A stretch of 64,000 bases of DNA from Enoplosus armatus. Lineage: Eukaryota > Chordata > Actinopteri > Centrarchiformes > Enoplosidae. The stretch spans positions 16,856,048 to 16,920,047 of the forward strand of contig NC_092190.1 of NCBI RefSeq assembly GCF_043641665.1, read 5' to 3'. Both the position numbers and the translations under genes were made by a program. Each line of letters begins with the position of its first letter. Position 1 is the stretch's first letter. Below the pieces are notes generated by a model. That model was given only the letters and a program-made list of their open reading frames with translations. It was not told the origin of the DNA and ran no database searches. Shown here in pieces: positions 48,243 through 60,143 of this stretch.

Positions 48243-51200
48243 CTCCATTTCGTCAACATTATGAGGGTCAGCTTGTTTTCTTTCTTACCAGAAGAATGAA
48301 TGGGAGGTTGATATTAATTTGTCTCCCAGTGCTCAATGGACAGACTGGTTGCGTTAACTTGGCACAGGGGTGGGAGGTGGGGGGAGGCAGTTAGCCTCTA
48401 CCAAACAAGGTGAAATGTGTCAAAATTGTCTTATTTCAAGTTGAGTATCAACATTTTGTGACTTGCTGGCAGTTAAATTAGCAGTATATAAACTCAATTT
48501 ATAGGGGACAGGGTTGGTTGGAGGCCTTCATATAACATGTAAGGACACGTGGTGTCACTGAACACCCTGTCCACTCTGCGGACAAACTTCCTTTCCAAAG
48601 TACAGCTACTGTAGTTCAAACAAATGCACCTGCAGTTAACTGTATACCCTGGCGTGTCCAGTGTGAGTCAAAGCCAGATCAGTGTTTGGTTACATCATTA
48701 TAAGTTCATCTGTCCCGATATGAGCATAATTGATGAGCCATATCTGCACTCTGAACACTGAGATATATTTTTAACCGCATGCAAAACAACATGAGATGAA
48801 CAAGCAGAAAGTTTATCTGCGACATCAGTCAAATTGACTCGAGTTTGTTTTCCCATGAGAACTGAGTGGGTTGTTTGTGCTCAACAAGACACTCAGCAAA
48901 AAGAAGAGAGGAAAAAACTGCTTTCCTAAAAAAGTTTCGGAAAAGTGACCTTGATAAACACATTAACTAAAACTACATAAAGCAAGCATGCACAATATGT
49001 CAGACCTGACTGTTGTTTATAAAGTAGGAGTTGTTTTGAAATAAAACAGATGAGTTCACAAACGCTGCCAAACATTGAACACATTTCACTTTCAAGTCTG
49101 TAACTCCAGCATGCTGACATCTGTATGGTAAACAAGTGAGGTGCTTATGATTAAAATCTGAGTCCCTGAATACCTTTGACAAGCAAAGTGCATTCAATCA
49201 CAAATTCCTAAACATGGAAATGGGCATACCAACATTTTGAAAGTGCCTTTGCAACACGAGGATTTGGGGTTTAGAGGCCCTAAACATAATCTTTTGGAAG
49301 CACATGATTGTGTGGGGGGGAAACAGAGTGTTTGGCTGCTGAGAAATGGAGCATTTCAAATCACAGACTATCCCATTTCTGGATAGATTTCAAACAGGAA
49401 AGACCCTATTGTGTGTATGTGTGTGTGTGTGTGTGTGTATGTGTGTTGTAAACTCTTTCTAACTTCTCAGAGCTCAAAGAATGTAAAAGTATCCTCTGTT
49501 TTCTTGGTTGAACTCTCTCCCTTTCCCCCCTCTCTCTCTCTCTCCCTCCCTACCTGCCCGACCCAGAAGAGCCGATTAAAAAAATTGCTAGAAGGATTTG
49601 GGAGCACATTCTCCTGTGTTTAGCCTAAAAACCTGAGAGAAGTGGAGCAGGGTTCGCGAAGGAGTCTAGCCTCTCGCTGTGTGATTGAACGTTTTGTTCT
49701 TTTAAAACAAGCCAATATTTTCTTCCTGCTACACGTCTGCTCCTTTGTCTCTGTTTCTGGAGGAAATGTTATGTTGACATTCTCTCATCTCCATGCAGGT
49801 GGAATAGAAGTAGTCCTCAAATGTTGTATATATTGTCGCAATTGCACTGTGCGTACTGGTCTTGTAACTTTACCAAAAACTATGAATTCTGCTTGACATA
49901 TTCCAAAAGTTGTATAGAGTTAAGCAATTGGTCCTACATTGCTCACTTTTTATGTTCGAGCTAGATTTTCTATAAACGAATAGCATTCAAAACTACTAAA
50001 ACTACTAAAAAGAAGGCTACATGAGTGTATATTTATTTCCTCATACTTGCTCTTTCACACAATTACAGTCTGAGGCTGTTGCAGACATTCAGGCTGAATT
50101 GATGATTTTACCTTATTGTTGTTAGTATTCCATCACAGGCTGTCTGCTGAGTATTCCCATTCAGAGTCGACCAGGAATATAATCCAAGACAAGTTCACAC
50201 ATTATGTGATAGCAGCGTGTCATCTTCAGATCTCCTTACATTCACCTGACGCTCATCAGCCGTGAGTTACAGTTATGCCATCAGCTGTTTATCAGGACAG
50301 TTACACTCACAAGCAGGGAAAGTTTTGAAGAAGTCTGGTTGAGTTCAGTCACAAGCACCTCCCCTCCCCTTTTGAAGACAGGCCTGGATGTGGCCAATGG
50401 CAAAGGAGCAGACTGGAGGCCTATTTGCTTATCTAAAGAAACGAGAGGTGACGTGATTAAGTCAATGAGGAGGAGGAGAGACTGCATGGAGAGCATGGAG
50501 CTCATAAACCCTGCCCTCAGGCTTATTCCTGAACAGGAAAACAGAGCAGAGCAAATAGAAGTGTATTGTGTACACTGCTATGGCCAAACAATGGGAACTG
50601 CGGTAAGGGTGTCAACCAGGGCGTTGGGTTTCTGATCCGCAAAGTTAATTTCTATGTGAAGTGTCTGGGTTCGCGGGGTAAACCCTCTTAGTCCGGGGGT
50701 ATTGTACTCCTTAGGCCTCAGTAACTCCGCTGAGTACTTTTGACAGATTTCTTCTGACAAGCTCTCTAAAACCCAGGCGCCTTTTCAACACGGGAAGGGA
50801 CGCAGTCACTCTTTGCTATGCAGCATATTCACGCTGTGCAAAGCTGTTTGAAGTGCGGCGTCAGAGGGAGAGAGGGGAGACAAGTTTTGAGGATGAGAGG
50901 AGTTTGGTGGGAACAAGAGTTCAGGATTCGTCGGTTGAAACTTTGGAGGCTGGTTGGTTAGTTTCTGTCATCCAACCCCAACTGTGGGGTGAAAACCTTG
51001 TAACTTCAAAATGTAACAGCCTTTGTCAGTGTGGTGGCCAGTGGCCTTAAGATAAAATAATCAGATATTTAATTACTTTTGAACATATACATGAGTTTTA
51101 TGTTCATTTTCAGTCTCTCTCCAAGGTGCATGTTTGAGTGCATCAGTTTAAAACAGTTTCATGGCCTGAGGGTCCTTTTTTTCTGACCCAAAGAGACAAT

Positions 51201-52098
51201 TTAATCCTTTAACTAAATCACCAAAACCGGATTGAGGAGGTTTCCTCATGACAACAGCAATGTCACCAGCAACAAATAGTTTCCAGTGGGTGGCGGTGTG
51301 TTGCTTCAATAAAAAATGAAAAGCACATTAACCATATGATGACTATGCAGAATGCTGTTGGTGAAGTTTTATCTCTGTTGTACCAGATGCTACTCTATGT
51401 TTGTAATAATGCCGCAGCGGTGTGTTAACTGTGAGTCATCTATCCCTAATGGCAAGATATAATGACAACAAAGCAAAACCGGTTTTCTGAGTGTCAGTGT
51501 TCACCTTCATCAGCATCACGGGAACAAGCTAACTGTACTGTATGTGAACCTGTTTCCTGTATCTGATCAGTGATCTGTCCTTTTTCCTTAATTCTCTACT
51601 CGGCATCACTGATTAAGCAAAACAGGTTGAATGGGATTTGCTCTCTGTCTCACGCACACTCTCTCACAACCACAACCTCTCAGACCCTGAGGCGAAGTGG
51701 TTCTCGTTTCAACATTTCTTAATTGTTGCTACTCCATCTGTAGAGTTTAGATACAACAACACTGGAAAAGAAATATCACCTAAGTAGCTCAAGTGTTTTC
51801 TCGCCAAGGTCGGAAGCTGCTCAGGCGTGTTTCCTCACTGGCTGTAGCTGCCCCCAACAAGCAACCACCACCAATCAAAAGCTTAGGATGAACCTGAAGA
51901 CTAGCTTAAACCTACAAAGCATACATGGAGATAGTTTCCACCAACTTGCTCCGGTCTTTTAGTCTTTGACAGTCAGGAAGGAGCATAAACCTTACAACCG
52001 CGTAAATACACTAGACAGCACACTGAACAGTAACGTCTCGAGTCTGGCAGTAGACGTTCCCACAGAGCCAGCGAGAACGCCAATGTGTGTTCTAGTAT
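48243..52098. other. Region upstream of stx19, presumed to hold its promoter and first exon
   Basis: Because the stx19 start exon has an upstream acceptor, its promoter should lie here or beyond. One possibility on the minus strand is about 50,420-50,311: a GGGGAGGGGAGG box followed by a donor-like CTT|GTGAGT (exon end at 50311). This is speculative. No coding sequence was recognised. Confidence 0.4.
49411..49445. repeat. (GT)n microsatellite, interrupted
   Basis: GT repeats broken by two TATG interruptions. Confidence 0.92.
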
Positions 52099-52699
52099 GA
52101 AAGCTGCACTAATTAATATTTTTATATTAACGGATAAATTAAATAATGGATAAAATGACTGTGTAATGTGAAAGGGGTCAGTTGTAGTGATTAACCCACA
52201 AAGAATTATTGTCCGACTCTGCAGTTCCCCTCAGCTTTGTGGAGTGTCAGCCATTGTTTTGGTTTTATGGCCCCCAATCTTACTGTTTTGATTCAGTCTC
52301 TCATCAAGCTTGTTTACAGCCGCAGTGGGGAGCTGTTTTCACCAAAAAGTTGTGTTAAAAAAACTCTATACCACCTTCACGACACCTAATAGCCGACAGT
52401 AAAAGTTAGCGACAAGCTAGTAAGTACAGTTGGGCATTTCAGCTGCGCAAGAGCCAAATATTTCCTTAAGGAGTTGGTGAAAGTAAAATAAAGCCAAAGG
52501 TGAGTGAGTATTGAACTTAGATTTGTCAGGTGGGTTAAAACACAACTCCAAATGAATGCTATTCTACTGTATGTTTAAATAGGCTGTTGTTTGCTAATGG
52601 TTGTCATACTGTAACACAACGTAGGAATTTTATGTCTACATTGTATTAACAACTTTTTCACTGCCCCCAAATGGCCAAACAAATAAATTAATTAATGCA
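52099..52699. mobile_element. Miniature DNA element, copy B
   Basis: Same family and orientation as the copy at 18.2 kb. It starts AAAGCTGCACTAATTAATATT and ends CACTGCCCCCAAATGGCCAAAC plus an AT-rich tail. It is about 120 bases longer than copy A because of extra sequence in the middle. The right terminal repeat is degraded, so the end coordinate is approximate. Confidence 0.65.
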
Positions 52700-53223
52700 A
52701 ACTCCTTATTATTATCATGTTCTGAACAAAATAATTGTTCCATTACACATAATTAAGCAAGCAAGTCACCTTAAGAAAGCAAGGAAACTTGTTACATTAA
52801 AAAGTAACACAAAGGCTGTTGCGCCAAAATATAAGACAAACATTTTGAAAATAACACGATTAGTATATGTATGTATATACTACAGGAAAATACTGTATTA
52901 CCAGACACAGCAGAAACGAAAGTGAGGCCAGCTACATAGAAATGACTTGCAGTTAAGTTGTACAGCCGAATGAAAGAAAGCAGAGCACAAAGAACAGACA
53001 GTACTTGAACATTAACAAGGAGAAGTTTAAGAAAGTAAGTGTTTAAAAAAGTGATGTGGTATTTCACCTCAAATACACTCAATATGAAAGAGTATGTCAG
53101 GTTTTCTTGGTCATTGTATCAAGTAGAGTTTGTCTCACAATAAAGCTGTTGTAGAGCTCTCTGGGTATTACTGTAATTGAAGGGATGTCAGAAGCAGTGC
53201 TTTGATATTCTTCTCTGTAGGGT

Positions 53224-53225
<2 letters not shown>

Positions 53226-53269
<44 letters not shown>
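53226..53269. repeat. (GA)22 microsatellite
   Basis: A perfect 44-base AG/GA run. Confidence 0.97.
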
Positions 53270-53275
<6 letters not shown>

Positions 53276-55700
53276 GACAACAACTCCCAAACAGCCTCTC
53301 AGCCTCAACCTTGAGAGTGATATTTAAACATTGCTAGAGAAAATATGCAGTGTTTTCCCTCTGAGGGGGGAAGAAAAGGGAGGATTAGATGAAACTGATA
53401 TGGCATTGGAGGCCAATACTAATACTGACATAGTGATACTGTTAGACTTAACAGTATGTTCAGTATGTTAGACGTTGACGTCCAAAGGCAAAAAAGTAAA
53501 AGTGTTGCCCTCCTTGTCAGAGTGGAAAGCCCCTTAAAACAACAGTTAGATCACGATAGGCTGCTGAAGTTCTCCACTGACAGCCAGAATAATTAAATTA
53601 AGGCAGATTTCGTTGCAGGGACACCCCTAAAGCTGCTGAGCAAACTGTTCATCAAAATGCACTTGAAATATTAAACATCTAATATCAAATGAATGATTAT
53701 AAAATACATCTGTATGTAACCAGAATGAGAGGAATTGCTGTTATCCACAGTATAAACTTGAACTAGCTGCAGTCACAGAGGAACCTCCATCACACCAGAC
53801 GAGAATGACATGACAGGGCAATATCCGACTTTTAACAAAAGTCAGCCTGATGTACGGCTCTTACACCAGGAGAAAGAGGGAAAGGAGAAAGGGGAGATAA
53901 ATGAGTGAGGGGGAGAGAGACGGTCAGAGGGGCAAGGATAATGAGGTCAAAACCATCGTCATTAAGCCAATCAGAAAGATTGATGCTGAGGTCGGTGGCC
54001 TTGCCTACTAAAATGAGGCAATCAGAGATCTGGATATTAAATGTTCCTTTTGGGCACTGTATGAGATTGTGCCTTGGGTCATTTAGGTTTTAATTTACAG
54101 TTGAGCAGCATAGACTTTAATTGCTAACCCTGTCAAAATCGCCTGTGTTACACAATCATTACAAGTCCCAGGCTATTCACCTTTTTACCTATGGTATATC
54201 TACTGAATCTCACAGGCGAGACATATACAGCGGTATACATGTGGGAGCAAACAACTGGTAAGCCGTGTTTGAAATCAAAGAACTATGAAATAGCAGCAGC
54301 CACGTCCTGCCAGCCACTGGCTTCAGGGGCGTTAATTCAAACAAGTCGTTTCAACAGTGCTATTGTCAACAAAGTCCTCCTCCCAACGGCAACGGAAGTG
54401 AACGCGAGTGTAAGCTGGATGGACGCCAGAACAATCGAGTACAAATGTTTGTAAAGATAAAAATGACGCTCTTCAAGGGAAAAGACTTTTGTTTAACCAC
54501 CATCACAAGACTAGAAGAGGATGACGGGATACAGGTGGCTGTGTGTGCCCATAGAGCAGAGGCCATAACACGCTGCCAGTCATCACCAAACACTGTCAAC
54601 TAGCTGTCTTCAGAGGTGCATTCTAGTCACAAAGTCTCCCTGCTGACGAGGCTCCAAATAAGAAGAAAACAATTAGAAATTTGACAAAAAAATTTAATTC
54701 CAGATATTGGTTTTATTACAAATGATTATAAGTATTAATAATATTATAATGGACTTGGGCCTTGGAAGCCAAAGAACTGCTAGTTTACGATCCCTGCACC
54801 TAATTAATTGTATTCCCCTTGTATCCCACTTTTAAATTAGTCCCTACTTTTGTTAAATGGCTGGAATGAAAAGCAAGCAGGCCCTTATCCTCTCCTGGGA
54901 GCCGGGATAGAGATCCCCTGCTCCATACAGTCAACAGTGTGTAGCTTTGGACTCCCCTCCTCTTTTTAAGCAAGCACTTCAAACATGGGTCATTTCCCCC
55001 CCTAGTGGCATGAGGCTGTTATATCGCCCTCTGGCTTGTGCAGCAAGAAGGGAGGGCACATTGCTGGAAGCAACACTGCAGGAGGATAAGCATAGTTATG
55101 CTGTGTACAGCAGCTCGGACTGAATGACACGTAACCCAGTTAAATTACTCTCTCGACTGTTGGTGTTTGTTTGTTTCAGTCGCTCTACATCCAGAGTGTA
55201 CCAACACCCTCAGACTTTTGTTGTTTTCCTTTTTCTAATACTTCTGTCTGACCAAACAAGGACCCAGGAATAACTGGTGTTACTATAGTAACCCTACCAA
55301 AGTAAATATTGGCACCAAATTGTTGAGTATATGCTGTCATGTTAACTTTTCATATACATGAAAATAAAAACATCTTACAAAGCCTGTATCCAGTATGCTT
55401 AAACATATGCTAAATTACATTGCCACCCATGCTTTATATCTCATTAATAGTATATAGCATTATGCAATTAAATTATGTTTCATGCAAGTTTACAAAGACT
55501 GAAAACTTGTCAAATCTGCCAAACTGCACAGCATCGACAACAGTTACTTTAGTGCAGCCAGAGCATTCTGAAGGACAGCAGTATGACAGTAAACTGTGGT
55601 GGTGATAGATCCTGGACAGACTGGTGAGCTTTGTGTCCACCGGAAGAGAGGAGCAAACACATTTAGTCTGGACAAACAGACGGTGGAGGCCCAGCTCAGA

Positions 55701-55719
55701 GTGTGTGTGTGTGTGTGTG
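55701..55719. repeat. Short (GT)n microsatellite
   Basis: Perfect GT run of 19 bases. Confidence 0.9.
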
Positions 55720-56635
55720 GTCCCCCATAATGCTCTGTCTCTCCCTGTTTGCTCCAACGGGGTTTTAATGGAATGAATTAAGCAAACATCAGCTACAGAA
55801 ACAGGCTCATTTCTGTAAATAAACATTTATCCACTTGGCTATGGTAGACCTAAGCCTTGATAAAACACAGTTGGGGTATGAGCAAAATGAAGTAGAGTCT
55901 CCATTCTGGTGATTGTAGCTTGTGTATGTTTACTCAATGTGCATTATGCATGTATGCTAGTGTGTACACAAGGACTTTCCCAATACATTCACTATAGAAT
56001 TAGTTCAAATATGTTCCTAATTTAACCATTTTAGACCTTCTTTCCATTCTGATGAACATCAAATACTTATTTGTTCCACCAAATTGGTTGATTTAAAATT
56101 TGCCAGTTTTCACCATCAATTGATGCAATAATGTAAGTTATTGAACTAAATCCTTAATATTTCACTTTTAGAGAACACAGCTGTTGAGATTTCTGAGGCG
56201 GTTCATCAACATCCAATTCTAATGGAGGATGCAAATTCTGACAATTTCAGACATTAAGAAATATTTCTCGTACATGGAACAAACTGTAATACAATATACC
56301 AATCATATTAAATATCAATTGTAATATAAGTAAATGTAGTGAGTCAGAGGAAAGATGAAAGGTATATTTTTCACTGACGTCAGGGAAAGACAAAGACAGT
56401 GGAGAGGTGCTTTCACCTCATTTCTACATTGGAGAAGAGTAAGAATAAACTGGAAAGAGGAGGGCTTGAAGGGGTTAAAAATGCAGCAGAAGTATTCAGT
56501 CTATCTCACAGGTTGAAAAAGTCTCTTTGTGCACATGAAAAGCTGCCATAGACATCAAGCATGGTATCGATCAAGTCTACCAACAGCATCATATCCATCA
56601 TTTCAGGGGTGGACAATATTGACACATGGGTCACG

Positions 56636-56661
56636 GGTGTGTGTGTGTGTGTGTGTGTGTG
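56636..56661. repeat. (GT)13 microsatellite
   Basis: Perfect GT run of 26 bases. Confidence 0.95.
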
Positions 56662-59600
56662 CACATACTACATTCATTTCTCAAGTCTCTAACATATATA
56701 AAAAAAAATCGAGTCACACCATTTCATCAATTATCAGAAATGCCAGATCTGAGATTGGCTGTTGTTAGCTGCCATTTCCCATCTCCAGGGGACAGTAATT
56801 GTCATTGTGGAGGTAAAGTGGCGATGTTCTTCAGATCCTCACCATGACAATGGCTTTGGCTTTGACAGGTGCATGACAGGGCGGAGGAAGTGGGGGATGT
56901 TGCAGTAAAGGCTAGTTCAGCCTTATACCACACGCGCCCCACTTCCCCAACAGACACACACACACCCACACACTGACACACACATACATGCACGTAACAC
57001 ATACACAGACTCGTCTCCCGCCAGCAGGCCACCCCTAATCGAGATGGAAGAGCGCTGTGGCAGATCGAAATGCCTGCAGATGACAAGGTGGGAATGGATT
57101 GGCTCCCGTGCCCTTGTCATGTTGCTCCATCTGCACGGAACAGAGAGGAAGACAGATGGATTCCATGGCAGAGGGCTGGGTGGTGCAGGCAGACAGGTAG
57201 GAGAAGACAGACAGCAACGACTTTAAATGACATTAAAATTAATTAAAATAAAAACTGTGAGAAAATTGATCTTTTGAATAAATAAGTAATTCATGTATCT
57301 ACACAAACTGTAGTTGCAGAGTGTTTTTTTCTGCTCTCTGGCCTCAGGGGGCACTAATGAGCCCATTATGGCTTTGCAAACCAGAAGGAAGCAAATCAAA
57401 TGTTGCTTTTGCCAAGCGCCTCAAAGATTCATGCTTTTTTCAAACACAGTGTTTCAGTTTTACAAGAGAGAACGCTTCAATGATCAGGACTAACTGGTTG
57501 GTTAGACTAATGTATGTCTGGTTAACTGTCCCACCTCCAATAAAGAGCAGAGCACAGCCGCTTCCTAAGCTTTTCAATGACAAGCATTTGGACTGTCTCC
57601 CATGCAATGGATGAGACAGTACGAAATGGGGCTACCTTACCTCGAGCAGATGAGCACATTTGGTTTGGACTTTCACTAGACGTATGCATCAGCTCTGCAG
57701 GTGGCCTGTACACCTTTAAAAGCTTGAAAGTTATTTCTTTAACACATGATGACCACAGTTGTCAGTGATGAGCATATAGCGCATTTCCTTTCCCTTATGC
57801 AAATTAAAATTCTTGTATGCATCTTCATTTCTTATTTGTTTTTTTAAAAATGAAGTATTTCAGTTTTCTTTCCTTCTTTGTACAGGATCTTTCCCGGTAA
57901 AATGATTTGCGAGCAATACTGGACCCAGGATTCCTGCAAGTGAATTAACACTGAGCATATCACTGCAAAGGCCATTCCTATCTGAAGTGATGTAGGTGCT
58001 GGAAGGCATACTTACTGTGTTACCCTATATCTACTTACACAGACTGCACTGGGGAGCCCTTCCTATCCCTGGCAGTCTTTTACAGGTCAGTGATCTCCTA
58101 TTACTGTTAGAAGATCTGGACCATGTTCTTAACAATCCCTTTCCTTCTTCAGCTGGGCTCAAGCACCAGATAAGGCCATAGAATAGACATTCCCACGAGA
58201 GGAATAGTACTGTACTGTACTGCACTGGTAGGAGAGTTAACTCATAGTCAGAAGTTTGCTTCCAGACCTTACGACACGCTGATCAAAAAAAATAACTGCC
58301 TATTTTGGCAATGGCATCTCAAAATCATGTACTGAGTGACGAAAACAGAGTTATCTTAGAATTTCTATTAAATTAATTCCAATTAAACTGCATGACCCAA
58401 GTTTTGAGGAATATGGGAGTTGTCACTCAAGCTAGTCTCATCAGTAGAGGGCTAATGTTTTAATTAGTTTTAGGATTCTGTGGAAAATGCCACAGCGCTT
58501 ATGATCCAACCTTTATGGGAGAATATAGTGGCTGTTGGGCTGGTGTGTTTTTCCTAAGGTGATGTGGTGACAAATGCTGAGAGGCAGGTTAATGTTGTTT
58601 CTCCTCCCTGGGGGATTAATCACCTGGTCTCATAACTACAGTACCTGCCAAAATAATCATCCTAGAGAGATAGGGAGACTCTGCCAACAGCAAACCTGGG
58701 AAACAGCAGGGGAAACACAGAGAGATTGGAGGAAAGAGAAATTAGCCACATGCATTTTGTCATACTACCACTACGTGTTTTCGTCACTGTCAGCCACTCG
58801 GTTTGTGTGTCTGTGTGCCCATCTAACCCAGTAAGAAGGAAATACTGAAATACTGAGGCTTGTGTGCTTGCTCAATATTGTACAAGGGGAATGGATGTCA
58901 GAGAGAGAGAGAAAGAAAGAGTGAATGCAAAACGGAGGAAGGCTTTCTAAAACAACATGTCAAATTGAGATCGAAGCAATCCCATTTGTTCCTGTTAGCT
59001 GGGCGTCTCTCATCGACATCTGCTGATGAGAGTTTGTCTTGGACGATGTCCTTCATTTCACCTCCCAAGGTCTCTCCCGGTACTCTCCCCCACCCCCCCT
59101 TACACTCCTTTCCCCGCATCGAGATCATAAATTGCTGAATATAAAGCCTTGTTTCCAGTCCGTTAGACGCGCCAGCCAATGCCAAGGGCCTTCACATCCC
59201 CTTTTGCACCTCTGAAGGCACTTAGGTGGAAAAATCTGCCTCTCTCTCTGTACACCCTTGTCTCTGATATGTGTATGCATCATTCTAGCAGCAACCCACA
59301 CCCCAGCTTAAACCGCATCCCCCCACAAGGCCACGACGGAGCGTCACCATTTATTGTAAGAGGACACTTACAAATGGCTTCTCCCAAAGACAATATATAT
59401 CTTTCCTGACAATTTATCCTGTAATGGCCCAGTGTCCGGAAACTGTCTGTAACGTTTCCTTATTGATGCTCATGCAGAATCTGTTGAACTGACCAAATAT
59501 AAGGACTGGAAACCATTCACTATCACTGAAGCAATGAAACCTTTATATTGAATAAATCAGATCATAATCCCATTTTGAGAATTTATTACATCATGGTTTT

Positions 59601-60098
59601 TTTCTGATTTTGTTGTCTTTCAGCTATAAAGTTGTTCACACTCATATATAACTGTGTTAATCCTGCACTCTTCAAGGCTGAAACATGCTACTGTGGGCTG
59701 CACATAGGTGAATATGCAAGGGGGTCATCCTAAAGTGTTTGTGTGGGTGATTCTTTTATACTTGGTCATACAACTTGTATAACTTTTTCATTTAGCTTTT
59801 TCTTCTTGTGCCTCCGTACAACCAGCTTACGTGAAGCTCATGTCTGCATGACATGTTGCTGAGATTTGAGAGGAGTTCACGCTGGTTCTCTGAGTGGGTA
59901 TTCATAGTAAACTCATTGAGGGGTTGATTAGATTCTCAACTCCACATGTTGAAGAGTGTCAAAGGAACATTGTAAGCAGTCCATTTACCATAACACCCTT
60001 CTCCGTGTAGCTTCTCATAGACGTTTACATGTATTTTCCCATGGACGCTTCCTGTGGGTGCTAGGAGCAGTACTTAACTCTCTTGACTCTCCTTTTAG

Positions 60099-60143
60099 TT
60101 TTGTTCGCATCAGCTGGGACAGAACTACTTACACCTTGATTCT
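60099..60143 (+). other. Candidate 45-nt coding microexon (unassigned)
   Basis: A strong acceptor (GACTCTCCTTTTAG, AG at 60097-60098) precedes a 45-base segment that ends at a near-ideal donor TCT|GTAAGTATGG. Two of its three frames are open, and a length of 15 codons would keep frame if it were optional. I do not recognise either peptide. Without transcripts this is only a splice-site coincidence that deserves a check. Confidence 0.2.

Larger units (their letters stand above)
52700..60098. other. Non-coding stretch
   Basis: Contains microsatellites at 53.2, 55.7 and 56.6 kb and a GC-richer patch with CpGs at 54.37-54.44 kb. At 57886-57943 a strong acceptor (CTTCTTTGTACAG) precedes an 18-codon open segment ending in TGA; I do not recognise it. 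Confidence 0.5.
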
